Assembly (NCBI GenBank): GCA_039636775.1
Contig: CP143429.1
Span: forward strand, 2,232,001-2,296,000
Direction: 5' to 3'
Source: Micrococcaceae bacterium Sec5.8
GTDB lineage: Bacteria; Actinomycetota; Actinomycetes; Actinomycetales; Micrococcaceae
DNA: 64,000 nucleotides
Shown: one piece after another, positions 1 through 9,433 of the stretch
Position numbering within the stretch: position 1 is the first letter of the stretch
Layout of the letters: every line of letters starts with the position of its first letter
The notes under the pieces: generated by a model
Databases searched by the model: none
What the model saw: only the letters and a program-made list of their open reading frames with translations
Told to the model about the DNA's origin: nothing
Position numbers and translations under genes: made by a program

Positions 1-781
1 CGGCGGGGCCTGGATGAACTCCCTTGTGGAACAGTCCGGCCTGCTTAATACCCGTCCGGTGGTGATCAACAACCTGAACATCTCCAAACCGCCCGCCGGC
101 GACCCCACGTTGTTGACCCTCGATGAGCTCCGCACCACCTTCCACGAGTTTGGCCACGCCCTCCACGGGTTGTTCTCCTCCGTCACGTACCCGCGGTTCG
201 CCGGAACGTCAGTGCCGCGGGACTTCGTGGAATACCCCTCGCAGGTCAACGAAATGTGGATCATGTGGCCGGAAGTCCTGGCCAACTACGCCCGGCACCA
301 CGCCACCGGCGAGGCATTGCCGCAGGCGGTGGTGGACAAACTTGACGCCGCGCAGCTGTGGGGCGAAGGGTTCGGGACCACCGAGTACCTGGGCGCGGCC
401 CTGCTGGACCTTGCCTGGCACGTGCTGGACGGCTCCGGGGTCCCCGGGGATGTCCTTGAATTCGAGGCGAAGGCGCTGGCCGCCGCCGGGGTGGCCCACC
501 ACCTCATCCCGCCGCGCTACCGCACCGGTTACTTCCAGCACATCTTTGCCGGTTCCGGTTACGCCGCGGGCTACTACTCCTACATCTGGAGCGAAGTACT
601 CGACGCCGAGACGGTGGAGTGGTTCAAGGAGAACGGCGGACTCACCCGGGCCAACGGCGAGTTCTTCCGCGCCGAACTGCTCTCCCGGGGCAACAGCCGC
701 GACCCCCTGGATTCCTTCCGCGCGTTCCGCGGCCGCAACGCCGAGCTGGAACCGCTCCTCAAACGCCGCGGCCTTAACTGA
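1..781 (+). CDS. M3-family metallopeptidase (oligopeptidase A / peptidyl-dipeptidase), C-terminal part
   Basis: The frame is already open at the window edge (in-frame residues G-G-A-W precede the first Met at base 14), so this is the C-terminal part of a longer protein; intact M3 peptidases run about 650-700 residues. The zinc signature HEFGH lies near residue 44 of the visible part, in the context TFHEFGHALHGLFS, and the downstream NEMW segment supplies the usual further Glu. The conserved tail with GYAAGYYSY and the W-x-E-V-L-D segment is typical of the family. It should be a cytosolic zinc peptidase that degrades short peptides. It is convergent with pdxS and followed by a strong hairpin terminator. 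Family certain; Dcp versus PrlC-type specificity cannot be decided from this part. Confidence 0.93.
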   Translation, partial: GGAWMNSLVEQSGLLNTRPVVINNLNISKPPAGDPTLLTLDELRTTFHEFGHALHGLFSSVTYPRFAGTSVPRDFVEYPSQVNEMWIMWPEVLANYARHHATGEALPQAVVDKLDAAQLWGEGFGTTEYLGAALLDLAWHVLDGSGVPGDVLEFEAKALAAAGVAHHLIPPRYRTGYFQHIFAGSGYAAGYYSYIWSEVLDAETVEWFKENGGLTRANGEFFRAELLSRGNSRDPLDSFRAFRGRNAELEPLLKRRGLN

Positions 782-793
782 CTAAAAAGCGAA

Positions 794-836
794 CGACGAC
801 GGCGGGTCACCTCAGAAAGGTAACCCGCCGTCGTCG
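794..836. terminator. Hairpin terminator after the M3 peptidase gene
   Basis: Two 19-base arms (794-812 and 818-836) pair with a single mismatch around a 5-base loop. It lies 12 bases after the peptidase stop codon, between convergent genes, and so could serve both strands. The remaining stretch to base 950 holds only a weak 6-bp hairpin near 869-890 and no gene. Confidence 0.8.
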
Positions 837-950
837 GGATTAATACTCAGGCGACAATCACGCCCGACTCTCTCGGCTTAATAAGAGAGACTGCAGAGGC
901 TCCATGGACGAGGCGCCTTGGCGCCGAATCTGTGGAGAAGCAGTCGAACG

Positions 951-1877
951 TTACCAGCCGCGCTCGGCGAGGCGGTGCGGCTGCGGGATTTCGTCCACGT
1001 TGATGCCGACCATGGCCTCCCCCAGGCCGCGGGAGGCCTTGGCGATCTCTTCCGGATCATCGAAGAAGGTGGTGGCCTTCACGACGGCGGCCGCCCGCTG
1101 GGCCGGGTTACCGGACTTGAAGATACCGGAGCCGACGAAGACGCCGTCGGCGCCGAGCTGCATCATCATCGCGGCGTCGGCCGGGGTGGCGATGCCGCCG
1201 GCGGTGAACAGCACCACCGGGAGCTTGCCGGTGGCGGCAACTTCCTTGACCAGTTCGTACGGGGCCTGCAGTTCCTTGGCGGCGACGTAGAGTTCGTCCT
1301 CTGCCATTCCCGCCAGCCTTTTGATCTCGGAGCGGATCTGGCGCATGTGGGTGGTGGCGTTGGAGACATCGCCCGTGCCGGCCTCACCCTTGGAGCGGAT
1401 CATTGCCGCGCCCTCGTTGATGCGGCGCAGGGCCTCACCGAGGTTGGTGGCCCCGCAGACGAAGGGAATCGTGAAGTTCCACTTGTCGATGTGGTTGGCG
1501 TAGTCGGCCGGGGTCAGGACCTCGGACTCGTCAATGTAGTCCACCCCGAGGGTCTGGATGACCTGCGCTTCGACAAAGTGCCCGATCCGGACCTTGGCCA
1601 TGACCGGGATGGACACGGCGGCGATGATCGCCTCGATCATGTCCGGATCGGACATGCGGGACACGCCGCCCTGGGCGCGGATGTCGGCGGGGACGCGTTC
1701 GAGCGCCATGACTGCCACGGCACCGGCGTCCTCGGCGATGAGGGCCTGCTCGACGTTGACGACGTCCATGATGACGCCGCCCTTGAGCATCTCCGCCATG
1801 CCGCGTTTGACGCGGTTGCTGCCCGTAACGCTCTTCGCGGACGCGCCGGCTTCGCTGCTTACCTCAGGTGTAGACAC
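951..1877 (-). CDS. pdxS: Pyridoxal 5'-phosphate synthase lyase subunit PdxS
   Basis: PdxS makes PLP from ribose-5-phosphate, glyceraldehyde-3-phosphate and ammonia as the synthase subunit of the PdxS/PdxT complex. The TIM-barrel protein shows the family's landmarks: [15 protein letters not shown] near the N-terminus, the MAKVRIGH segment with the Schiff-base lysine, and the phosphate-binding [12 protein letters not shown] near the C-terminus. An ATG lies further upstream (1928), but family length (about 300 aa) and an AGGGG ribosome-binding site about 7 bases before a GTG at 1877 favour the GTG, giving 308 aa. The glutaminase pdxT, often adjacent, is not seen here: the next gene downstream is the convergent peptidase. 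Confidence 0.95.
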   Translation of the reverse strand: MSTPEVSSEAGASAKSVTGSNRVKRGMAEMLKGGVIMDVVNVEQALIAEDAGAVAVMALERVPADIRAQGGVSRMSDPDMIEAIIAAVSIPVMAKVRIGHFVEAQVIQTLGVDYIDESEVLTPADYANHIDKWNFTIPFVCGATNLGEALRRINEGAAMIRSKGEAGTGDVSNATTHMRQIRSEIKRLAGMAEDELYVAAKELQAPYELVKEVAATGKLPVVLFTAGGIATPADAAMMMQLGADGVFVGSGIFKSGNPAQRAAAVVKATTFFDDPEEIAKASRGLGEAMVGINVDEIPQPHRLAERGW

Positions 1878-2048
1878 AAAAACCCCTATGGGTAGATAGA
1901 TGACCTCGCCGGGGCGCGGACGGCACACACAGGCCGCTTCGCACGCACCGGATTACCGGATCCATTGGCCGGTAGTGCTAATACTAGTCCCCCGATGTGC
2001 CCGGCAGAATTCCGGTTACACCCGTGCGGCCTGCCGCAAACTGCGCGT

Positions 2049-2687
2049 TCAGGCGGCCTGTTCCGTGGCGGAGCCTTCGGGCTCCTCGAGGGACTGGCGG
2101 TGCACCGCGATGATCCGCTGGATGACCGTCACGAGGCTCGCGGCGGCCAGGAGGCACAGCGTCACCAGCAGCACCACGGAGGGCAGGCCCAGACCGGTGA
2201 AGCCGGTGACCACCAGGACCGATACCAGCCGTTCGGCGCGCTCGGCGATGCCCACATTGGCGGAGAATCCCAGGGCCTCGGCTTTGGCGCGGGCGTAGGA
2301 GACCACCATGCCCAGCACCAGGCAGACGATGGCGGCGATCGCGATGGGAGTATTCGCTCCCCCGGTGAAGAACCAGACAGCGACGCCGGCGAACAGCGCG
2401 CCGTCGGCGACCCGGTCCAGGGTGGAGTCCAGGAAGTTTCCCCAGCGCCCGCCGGTCTTCTGCATCCGCGCCATGATGCCGTCGAGGACGTCGGAGAAGA
2501 TGAACGCGGTGATGAAGAGGGTGCCCCACCACAACTGGCCCAGAGGGTAGAACACCAGGGCGCCGACCACGACGCCGAGCGTTCCGACGATGGTTACGGC
2601 GTCCGGGGAGACCCCGATCCGAAGCAGCCACCGCGCCAGCGGCGAGAACAGCGCGGTGAAGAATCCACGTGCGTGCCTATTCAGCAT
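2049..2687 (-). CDS. pgsA: Phosphatidylinositol phosphate synthase (CDP-alcohol phosphatidyltransferase)
   Basis: A 212-aa integral membrane enzyme of the CDP-alcohol phosphotransferase family. The signature D-x2-D-G-x2-A-R-x8-G-x3-D-x3-D is complete (DVLDGIMAR, then GNFLDSTLD), and five or six hydrophobic segments surround it. In actinobacteria the member sitting next to the HIT gene joins CDP-diacylglycerol and inositol-1-phosphate to start phosphatidylinositol and PIM lipid synthesis. The ATG at 2687 lies inside the last codons of the HIT gene (11-bp overlap), implying translational coupling. The assignment to the inositol-phosphate enzyme rather than a PG-phosphate synthase rests on that neighbourhood. 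Confidence 0.88.
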   Translation of the reverse strand: MLNRHARGFFTALFSPLARWLLRIGVSPDAVTIVGTLGVVVGALVFYPLGQLWWGTLFITAFIFSDVLDGIMARMQKTGGRWGNFLDSTLDRVADGALFAGVAVWFFTGGANTPIAIAAIVCLVLGMVVSYARAKAEALGFSANVGIAERAERLVSVLVVTGFTGLGLPSVVLLVTLCLLAAASLVTVIQRIIAVHRQSLEEPEGSATEQAA

Positions 2688-3315
2688 CCGTCTCCCCGGC
2701 GGTCGCCTGCCCCGCGTCGTTGGCCTGCCCCGCGTCGTTGGCCTGCGGCCAGGCTTCCGCCACCTGCTGACGTACCTCGCCCAGCGTCTGGGTGATTGCC
2801 TTGGTCTGGGCGATGATCGGGAAGAAGTTCCCGTCGCCACCCCAGCGGGGCACCACGTGCTGGTGCAGGTGCCCCGCAATCCCGGCGCCGCCGGTCACCC
2901 CCTGGTTCATGCCAAGGTTGAAACCGGTGGGGTTGGCGACCTTGCGCAGCACGCGCATGGCTGTCTGGGTGAGCTCGGCGAACTCCGCTGTCTCGTCCAC
3001 TGTCAGGTCGGTGTAGTCAGGAATGTGCCGGTAGGGGCAGACCAGCAGGTGTCCCGGGTTGTACGGAAAGAGATTGAGCACCACGTAGCTGGTCCGCCCG
3101 CGGTAGACGATCAACGAATCGTCATCCCCGCGGTCCGGTGCCACGCAGAACGGGCAGTCCCCGGCGTCGAACTGGTTTTGCCCGCCCTTGATGTACGCCA
3201 TGCGGTGCGGAGTCCACAGCCGCTGAAAGGCGTCCGGCACCCCGGCCAGGCCAAAGTCGTCTCTCACGCCGTCGTCCCCCGGATACTCCGGAGCGGCTCC
3301 TGGGTTTTCTTGCAT
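2677..3315 (-). CDS. HIT-domain nucleotide hydrolase/phosphorylase (Ap4A phosphorylase-like)
   Basis: A 212-aa histidine-triad protein. The catalytic triad motif HLHQHVVP is present, as is a CPFC pair near residue 55 that probably binds zinc with a downstream His. It resembles the actinobacterial diadenosine polyphosphate phosphorylase/hydrolase that sits between thrS and pgsA. The gene lies 20 bases downstream of thrS and overlaps pgsA, so thrS-HIT-pgsA is likely one operon. The tail after the HIT fold carries a short tandem repeat (QANDAG twice) produced by an 18-bp DNA duplication at 2706-2741, probably a flexible extension without function. Confidence 0.92.
   Translation of the reverse strand: MQENPGAAPEYPGDDGVRDDFGLAGVPDAFQRLWTPHRMAYIKGGQNQFDAGDCPFCVAPDRGDDDSLIVYRGRTSYVVLNLFPYNPGHLLVCPYRHIPDYTDLTVDETAEFAELTQTAMRVLRKVANPTGFNLGMNQGVTGGAGIAGHLHQHVVPRWGGDGNFFPIIAQTKAITQTLGEVRQQVAEAWPQANDAGQANDAGQATAGETDAE
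2706..2746. repeat. 18-bp tandem duplication in the tail of the HIT gene
   Basis: The 18-base unit at 2706-2723 is repeated exactly at 2724-2741 and begins a third time (five bases). It is in frame and encodes a duplicated QANDAG segment near the end of the HIT protein. Confidence 0.85.
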
Positions 3316-3335
3316 GCCCGGTACTGTCCTGTCCG

Positions 3336-5342
3336 CTAGCTGGTCCGGTTGCGGACGGCGTCGACGATCCTCTGGACAGCCTCGGCCACCGGCACGCCGT
3401 TGTCCTGGCTGCCGTCACGAAAGCGGAACGACACGGCGCCGGCTTCTGCGTCGTCGCCGCCGGCGATCAGCACGAACGGGATCTTGTCCTTACTGGCCGT
3501 GCGGATCTTCTTCGGGAATCGGTCCGAGGACATGTCCACCTCGGCCCGGATACCCGCGGCCTTGAGCTGGTCGACGACGTCGAACATGTACTCGTTGAAC
3601 GCCTCGGCCACCGGGATGCCGACCACCTGCACGGGGGCCAGCCAGGCCGGGAAAGCCCCGGCGTAGTGCTCGGTCAAGACGCCCATGAACCGTTCGATGG
3701 AGCCAAACAGGGCACGGTGGATCATGACCGGGCGCTGGCGGGTCCCGTCGGCGGCCTGGAATTCGAGTTCAAAGCGTTCGGGCAGGTTGAAGTCCAGCTG
3801 AATGGTGGACATCTGCCAGGTCCGGCCGATCGCGTCACGGGCCTGCACCGAGATTTTCGGGCCGTAGAAGGCGGCTCCGCCCGGATCGGGAACCAGGTCC
3901 AGGCCGGATTCCGCGGCGACCTCGGCGAGGGTCTGGGTGGCTTCCGCCCAGATCTCGTCCGAGCCCACGGACTTTTCCGGGTCCTTGGTGGAGAGTTCGA
4001 GGTAGAAGTCGTTCAGGCCGTAGTCCTTGAGCAGCGCGAGGACGAAGGTGAGCGTCTTGGTGAGCTCGTCTTTCATCTGTTCGCGGGTGCAGTAGATGTG
4101 GGCGTCGTCCTGGGTCATGCCGCGCACCCGGGTGAGGCCGTGTACGACGCCGGACTTTTCGTACCGGTAGACCGAGCCGAACTCAAAGAGTCGCAGCGGC
4201 AGTTCGCGGTAGGACCGTCCGCGGGAGCGGAAGATCAGGTTGTGCATGGGGCAGTTCATCGGCTTCAGGTAGTAGTCCTGGCCGGGCTTGCGGATGGTGC
4301 CATCCTCGTTGAGTTCCGCGTCAATATGCATCGGGGGGAACATGCCGTCCCGGTACCAGTCCAGGTGGCCGGAGACCTCGTAGAGGTGGCCCTTGGTGAT
4401 GTGCGGGGTGTAGACGAACTCGTAGCCGGCGTCGACGTGGCGCTGGCGGGAGTAGTCCTCCATTGCCTTGCGGATGATGCCGCCCTTGGGGTGGAACACC
4501 GGCAGGCCGGAACCCAGCTCGTCCGGGAAGGAGAAGAGGTCCAGCTCGGCGCCGAGTTTGCGGTGGTCGCGGCGTTCGGCCTCGGCGATGCGCTCCTGGT
4601 AGGCCTTGAGCGCATCCTTCGTGGGCCAGGCGGTGCCGTAGATGCGCTGCAGCTGCTTGTTCTTTTCGCTGCCGCGCCAGTAAGCGGCGGAGGAACGGGT
4701 GAGCGCGAAGGCGTTGGAGATCAGCTTGGTGTTGGGCAGGTGCGGACCCCGGCACAAATCGCACCACACAACGGTGCCCTCCTTGCGCTCCACGTTGTCG
4801 TAGATGCTCAGCTCGCCGGCGCCCACTTCAACGGATGAGCCGTCGGCGTCGGAACCGGCGCCTTTGAGTCCGATCAATTCCAGCTTGTAGGGCTCATCCT
4901 TCATCGCCTCGCGGGCCTCGTCCTCGGAGACGACCCGGCGGACGAACTTCTGGTTCTGGTTGATGATCTTCTGCATCATCTTTTCGAGCGCCTTCAAGTC
5001 TTCCGGCGTGAACGGCTCCTCGACATCGAAGTCGAAGTAGAAACCGTCGGTGATGTACGGGCCGATGCCGAGCTTGGCGTCGGGACGCAGTTGCTGCACG
5101 GCCTGGGCCATGACGTGCGCGGTGGAGTGGCGCAAAACGTTCAGCCCGTCCGGGGAGTCGATGGTCACGCCCTCGACGGTGGCGTCCTCGGGAAGCAGTT
5201 GGTCCAGGTCCTTGAGCTCTCCGTTGACGCGGGCCACGACGACGTCCCGGCGCTCAAAAAAGAGCTCCGCGCCGGTGGTCCCGGTAGCCACCTTGGTCTC
5301 TTCGCCATCGACGAGAAGGGTGATCTGCTGGGCATCTGACAC
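3336..5342 (-). CDS. thrS: Threonyl-tRNA synthetase
   Basis: Full-length class II synthetase, 668 aa. Domain order is TGS (about 1-60), the N2 editing domain with its HxxxH-type centre (about 60-240), the catalytic core (about 270-540) and an anticodon-binding domain (about 560-668). Zinc ligands of the active site can be seen as Cys in MNCPMHNL, His in DDAHIYC and His in the [11 protein letters not shown] motif. The start is a GTG at 5342 with an AGGAG ribosome-binding site 7 bases upstream. It heads the apparent thrS-HIT-pgsA operon. Confidence 0.97.
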   Translation of the reverse strand: MSDAQQITLLVDGEETKVATGTTGAELFFERRDVVVARVNGELKDLDQLLPEDATVEGVTIDSPDGLNVLRHSTAHVMAQAVQQLRPDAKLGIGPYITDGFYFDFDVEEPFTPEDLKALEKMMQKIINQNQKFVRRVVSEDEAREAMKDEPYKLELIGLKGAGSDADGSSVEVGAGELSIYDNVERKEGTVVWCDLCRGPHLPNTKLISNAFALTRSSAAYWRGSEKNKQLQRIYGTAWPTKDALKAYQERIAEAERRDHRKLGAELDLFSFPDELGSGLPVFHPKGGIIRKAMEDYSRQRHVDAGYEFVYTPHITKGHLYEVSGHLDWYRDGMFPPMHIDAELNEDGTIRKPGQDYYLKPMNCPMHNLIFRSRGRSYRELPLRLFEFGSVYRYEKSGVVHGLTRVRGMTQDDAHIYCTREQMKDELTKTLTFVLALLKDYGLNDFYLELSTKDPEKSVGSDEIWAEATQTLAEVAAESGLDLVPDPGGAAFYGPKISVQARDAIGRTWQMSTIQLDFNLPERFELEFQAADGTRQRPVMIHRALFGSIERFMGVLTEHYAGAFPAWLAPVQVVGIPVAEAFNEYMFDVVDQLKAAGIRAEVDMSSDRFPKKIRTASKDKIPFVLIAGGDDAEAGAVSFRFRDGSQDNGVPVAEAVQRIVDAVRNRTS

Positions 5343-5449
5343 GGGTGTCTCCTATTCAACGTTTTAGGCTTCGTAGCTTGTGGCGTACGGGGACCACAGC
5401 CAGCCTCGTCCATGCTATCGGTTTCTGAAGTGGCCAACCAACGCGCCGC

Positions 5450-8400
5450 TCAGCCACCAAATCCGGTAATGGCGAGGTTTCGCCTGATCCCGTCCAACGC
5501 TCCGGGCGGCTGGGGTTCCAGGTGCGCCGGAGTTCCGGAGGACGGGACCGGGAACGGCAGGGTTTCGGTGCGGCTCAGATCCCAGGCCATGGTGGCGCTG
5601 ATGCTGATCCCCCGCGGGCCGGTCCGCCGGGTGGTGCCCCGGATCAGCAGCAACCGGGTGCTGAAGAGCAACGGACCGGCCTGTTCCTGGGCCTCATGGA
5701 AGAAGACCGAGTCAACACAGCCCGTGCCGTCGTCGATGCTGATGAACACCACACGGCGGCCTCCGCGCATAGGCGGCGTCTGGGTGGCCACCCTGACGCC
5801 TGCGACCAGCACTTCGGTGCCGTTGCGCAATTTCAACAACTTGTCCGCGGTGGTGACGCCGAGCCGGTCCAGCAAAGGCTTGTGACTGGCCATGAGGTGG
5901 TCGCTGACATCCACGGCCATCAAGTCCAGCTCTGCGCGGACAGTATCGACCAGCGTGGGTGCAGGCAGCCCGCCCTTGAGATTCTTGAGCTCCACGTCCC
6001 CCAGCGGCAGCGACAACTGCCCCTCGATCACCTCGATGCCCTTGCGCTGCGGGCGGCTCTGCAGGTGTTGGAGGTGATGGACCAGGTCGGCACGGTTGGC
6101 GGTTCCACCGGAGGCCCGGTGCAGGGAATCGAAGGCACCGAGCTGCGCCAGCCGCTGGATACTGGGTTTGCTCAGCCGGGACCTGGCCCGCAGGTCTGCG
6201 AGCGAGTCAAAGGGCTGTCCCGCCACAATCCGTGTCAGCTCCGCAGCGGAGAGCCCGTAGATGCCGTTCAGGCTTAACCGGATCCCCAGTTTTCCGCGGT
6301 CCGGGCCGGTGTCCACCCGTTCCACCCGGTATTCGCCATGGCTGCGGTTGATGTCCAGGGGCAGGATGGGGATGCCGAGCCGCCGGGCCTCAGCCACCAG
6401 GAGCCGTTTGGGATACATCCCGGGGTCGTGTTCCCACAGGCCGGCGAGGAAAGCCTCCGGATGGTGGGTCTTGAGCCACGCCGACTGGTAAGTGGGCACG
6501 GCAAAGGCGGCGCCGTGGGCTTTGCAGAATCCGAAGCTGCCGAAGGCCTTCAGCGTTCCCCAGACTTTATCCACCACTGCCGGGCTGTATCCCCGGGACC
6601 TGGCTTCCTTCCGGAAAAACTCCTCCACCTGGCCTTCGAGCTTGTCGTTGCCGAGGGCCCGGCGGAATTCATCGGCCCGCGCCAGCCCGCAATGGGTCAT
6701 CACGTGGAAGGTCTTGAGGATCTGCTCATGGAAGACCGTGACACCGTGCGTCTCCTCCAGCACGGGTTTGAGGTCCGGGTGCGGGTAGACCTCGGGGGCA
6801 AAGCCGTGCCGGTGTTCCAGGAAGGGCCGGACCATGTCTGACTTCATCGGGCCGGGCCGGAACAGCGAGATATCGATGATGAGGTCGTTGAATTCCCGGG
6901 GCGCCAGTTTGCCAATCAGCTCCCGCTGCCCGGGGGATTCGATCTGGAAGCAGCCCAGGGTGTGGGTGCTCCGGATCAGCTCATATGTGGGTTCGTCGTC
7001 GAGGGGCACGGCGTTGAGGTCGATCTGCCCGTCCTCGCCGATGTAGTCAGGTCCCGTGCCGTCCGGTCCTGCCGGGTGGGCTCCGGCAGCCACCACCCGG
7101 GCTTTGGAGGGATGCAGGCGGATCACCTCACGGACCGCGAAGGCCATGGCGCTTTGCATCCGGACACCCAGGACATCGAGTTTGAGCATGCCCATCGGGT
7201 CCATGTCGTGTTTGTCGAACTGGCTCATCGGCAGGCCCACGCCGCTGGGTTGGACGGGCGTGCGGTCCAGCAAGGTGGCATCCCCCAGGATCACTCCGCA
7301 GGGGTGCATCGAGATATGGCGCGGCAGCCGGTCCAGGCGTTCGGTGAGGTCCACCAGCAGATCCAGCTGCTGGTTTTCGGCGAAGTCCCGCTGCTCCACC
7401 CGGCCGGCGAATTCCTTCAGTTCGGGCTTCTCCTCGAGTGCTTCACGGAAGTTCCGGGCCGAGAAACGCCACAGCTGTTTGGCGATATCCCCGATCTCGC
7501 CTTCCTCCATGCCCAGGGCCAGGCCGGCGTCGCGCACGGCACCGCGAGCGCGGTAGCCGTTCTGCATGCTCATGAGCGAGACGCGCTCGGAGCCGAAGCG
7601 CTCAAAGATCTTCCGGTACACGTTGTGCCGTTCGGCGCTTTCGACGTCGATGTCGATGTCCGGCAGCGTGGCACGGTCACGGGAGAGGAACCGTTCAAAA
7701 ATGAGGTCGTGCTGCAGCGGGTTCACCTGGCTGACGTCGATCAGGTAATTGACCAGGCTCGAGGCCCCCGACCCCCGGGCCGCGGCGCGGACCCCCATGT
7801 CCTGGATCATCCGGGAGACTTCGGCCACGGTCAGGAAGTAGGCAGCGAAGCCCAGGCTGTCGATGATCCGCAGTTCGTGGTCCAGCCGCCCGCGCAGTTC
7901 CTCGGCAGGTTTGCCGGTGATCCCCGGGAACCGCCTGCTGATGCCGGCGTCGCAGCGCTGGGTGAGTTCGGCGAGGGGATCCCCGGTGATGCCGATGACG
8001 GAGGCTTCCGGGACCACCGGCTGTTTCCATCCCATGTCCGCTGCCGGGTCCATTCGGCAGCGGTCCGCGAGCGCCGCGGTTTGCGCCATGAGGTGTTTGA
8101 GATCCGCGGCGCCGTAACCGGCGGCGTGCATGACCTCCTTGCCCAGCTGGAGCATTAGCGCCGAGGATTTAAGCCAGCCCTGCCCGTTCGGCTGGAGCAG
8201 CGGGGCGGCGTTAAGTTCGGGGAGCGATTTCAGGGTGCGGGCGGAGTCCAGGACGTCAGCGGTTGCTGCCCCGTCCTCGGCGACATACCGCACGGCGTTG
8301 CTCAGAACAGCGGGAACATTGTGTTCGGCGGCGAGTTTAAGCATCCGTACCGCATGGGCGGTGCTGAGCGGCTCCCCCGGCGGGCTGAGCTGGCTGACCA

Positions 8401-8950
8401 CCTCCGCGGAAATCGTTCCCGGCGGCATGGCATCGAGCCAGCGTTTGAAAAGGGTGCGGGGGCGCAGGTAGCGCCTGCCGCCCATGGAGCGTCCGACGTC
8501 GGAGTCGGGGCCGATCAGCACCGTCAGCACCGGCTGCAGGGTTTCCGGGTGCAGGGTGCGGGAAGCCAGTTCGGCGCGTGTCACGGCCACGGGCACGGCT
8601 CCCCCGGCTTTACCCGTGGTGCGGGCATGGGCGTCGGAAATCAGCCGGCACAGTGCCCGGTAGCCGGCGCCGTTGTTGTGCCCATGGGCCAGCACCACGA
8701 CGCGGCCGCCCACCTGGGTGCGGTGGTCGCCGTCGTCGTCAAAGACTGCCAGGTCCACCCCGACAATCGGGGCCAGTCCCGCTGCCATGCAGGCCTTCAG
8801 GTGCTTGATGGTTCCGTAGAGACCGTCCCGGTCCGTGCAGGCGAGCGCTGTCGCCCCGTCCGCCGCGGCGGCGGCTGCCAGCTCCTCGGGCCACGACACT
8901 CCGTAGTGGGCGCTGAAGGCGGTGGAAACATGAAGATGGGTGAAGCTCAC
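5450..8950 (-). CDS. dnaE2: Error-prone DNA polymerase III alpha subunit (DnaE2/ImuC)
   Basis: A 1166-aa C-family polymerase: N-terminal PHP domain beginning HLHVSTAFSAHYG, polymerase core with the catalytic aspartates in LPDIDIDVES, and a C-terminal OB-type domain ending in VFISIDDGTG and beyond. Length and sequence type fit DnaE2/ImuC, the damage-inducible translesion polymerase of actinobacteria, rather than replicative DnaE1. The start ATG overlaps the stop of the upstream DUF6504 gene by 4 bases (ATGA), so the two are co-translated. The usual partners ImuA' and ImuB are not next to it, which is a departure from the common imuA'-imuB-dnaE2 cassette. Confidence 0.95.
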   Translation of the reverse strand: MSFTHLHVSTAFSAHYGVSWPEELAAAAAADGATALACTDRDGLYGTIKHLKACMAAGLAPIVGVDLAVFDDDGDHRTQVGGRVVVLAHGHNNGAGYRALCRLISDAHARTTGKAGGAVPVAVTRAELASRTLHPETLQPVLTVLIGPDSDVGRSMGGRRYLRPRTLFKRWLDAMPPGTISAEVVSQLSPPGEPLSTAHAVRMLKLAAEHNVPAVLSNAVRYVAEDGAATADVLDSARTLKSLPELNAAPLLQPNGQGWLKSSALMLQLGKEVMHAAGYGAADLKHLMAQTAALADRCRMDPAADMGWKQPVVPEASVIGITGDPLAELTQRCDAGISRRFPGITGKPAEELRGRLDHELRIIDSLGFAAYFLTVAEVSRMIQDMGVRAAARGSGASSLVNYLIDVSQVNPLQHDLIFERFLSRDRATLPDIDIDVESAERHNVYRKIFERFGSERVSLMSMQNGYRARGAVRDAGLALGMEEGEIGDIAKQLWRFSARNFREALEEKPELKEFAGRVEQRDFAENQQLDLLVDLTERLDRLPRHISMHPCGVILGDATLLDRTPVQPSGVGLPMSQFDKHDMDPMGMLKLDVLGVRMQSAMAFAVREVIRLHPSKARVVAAGAHPAGPDGTGPDYIGEDGQIDLNAVPLDDEPTYELIRSTHTLGCFQIESPGQRELIGKLAPREFNDLIIDISLFRPGPMKSDMVRPFLEHRHGFAPEVYPHPDLKPVLEETHGVTVFHEQILKTFHVMTHCGLARADEFRRALGNDKLEGQVEEFFRKEARSRGYSPAVVDKVWGTLKAFGSFGFCKAHGAAFAVPTYQSAWLKTHHPEAFLAGLWEHDPGMYPKRLLVAEARRLGIPILPLDINRSHGEYRVERVDTGPDRGKLGIRLSLNGIYGLSAAELTRIVAGQPFDSLADLRARSRLSKPSIQRLAQLGAFDSLHRASGGTANRADLVHHLQHLQSRPQRKGIEVIEGQLSLPLGDVELKNLKGGLPAPTLVDTVRAELDLMAVDVSDHLMASHKPLLDRLGVTTADKLLKLRNGTEVLVAGVRVATQTPPMRGGRRVVFISIDDGTGCVDSVFFHEAQEQAGPLLFSTRLLLIRGTTRRTGPRGISISATMAWDLSRTETLPFPVPSSGTPAHLEPQPPGALDGIRRNLAITGFGG

Positions 8951-9279
8951 GCCGATTCGGGCTTCCGGAAGGAAAGCAGGGCATCATGGATCCGCACCAG
9001 GCGCCAGCGTCCGCTGCCCACATGCCGGGACAGGTCAAGGGTGAGGCTTTCCGTGTCCGTTGCAGCGGCAGGGCGTACCTGCACCCGCCAGATCTCATGG
9101 TCAACCAGTCCCGGCCCGCTCCCCAGCGGTGCGCGCTGTTCTTCCGCCCACCATTGGCGGCGCTCGTACCAGCGGACCGGTTCGGCGCAGACGGTGTAGT
9201 CCCTGCCGTTCCAGGCGAGCCGCAGGGGCTGGCCTGCGGGGGTGCAGGCAACGTCCACCGGCTCACTGAACATGCCCAT
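8947..9279 (-). CDS. DUF6504 family protein, coupled to dnaE2
   Basis: A 110-aa protein of unknown function recognised by its W-rich centre (RLAWNGRDYTV, RWYERRQWW) and the RVQVRP...WRLVRIHD end; small proteins of this type accompany mutasome genes in actinobacteria. The ATG at 9279 is chosen because a GGGAGG site lies 4-5 bases before it; an ATG two codons in (9273) and an upstream frame start (9318) are alternatives. It overlaps dnaE2 by 4 bases. A role in damage-induced mutagenesis is inferred from context only. Confidence 0.85.
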   Translation of the reverse strand: MGMFSEPVDVACTPAGQPLRLAWNGRDYTVCAEPVRWYERRQWWAEEQRAPLGSGPGLVDHEIWRVQVRPAAATDTESLTLDLSRHVGSGRWRLVRIHDALLSFRKPESA

Positions 9280-9335
9280 CGCGCCTCCCGGACCACACCC
9301 TTGAAAAGCCGGCTGCATCTAAGTAAGCGGCAATA

Positions 9336-9353
9336 TTCGAATATATATTCGAA
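9336..9353. promoter_or_regulatory. LexA-box-like perfect palindrome upstream of DUF6504-dnaE2
   Basis: An 18-bp perfect palindrome, TTCGAA-TATATA-TTCGAA, lies 57 bases upstream of the DUF6504 start. The actinobacterial SOS box has the form TCGAAC-N4-GTTCGA; here the same spacing is kept but the inner C and G are T and A. It is an AT-rich island in a GC-rich genome. Best read as a degenerate SOS operator; it could also touch the promoter of the divergent gene at 9434. Confidence 0.55.
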
Positions 9354-9433
9354 CAATGTCAGTCTACGACGGTGCCGCCGCAAAACCTAGATCAGGGGTG
9401 GACGGACGCAAGGCCAGGTAGCAGGATTGAGCC

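Noticed and set aside
912..925. GGCGCC-TT-GGCGCC inverted repeat as an operator near pdxS
   Set aside because: It lies downstream of the pdxS stop and is of a length expected by chance in this GC content.
3666..4838. A 390-codon open frame antisense to thrS
   Set aside because: Shadow of a core housekeeping gene; composition typical of antisense frames in high-GC DNA.
6962..8158. A 398-codon open frame antisense to dnaE2
   Set aside because: Shadow; no domain, and dnaE2 is continuous across it.
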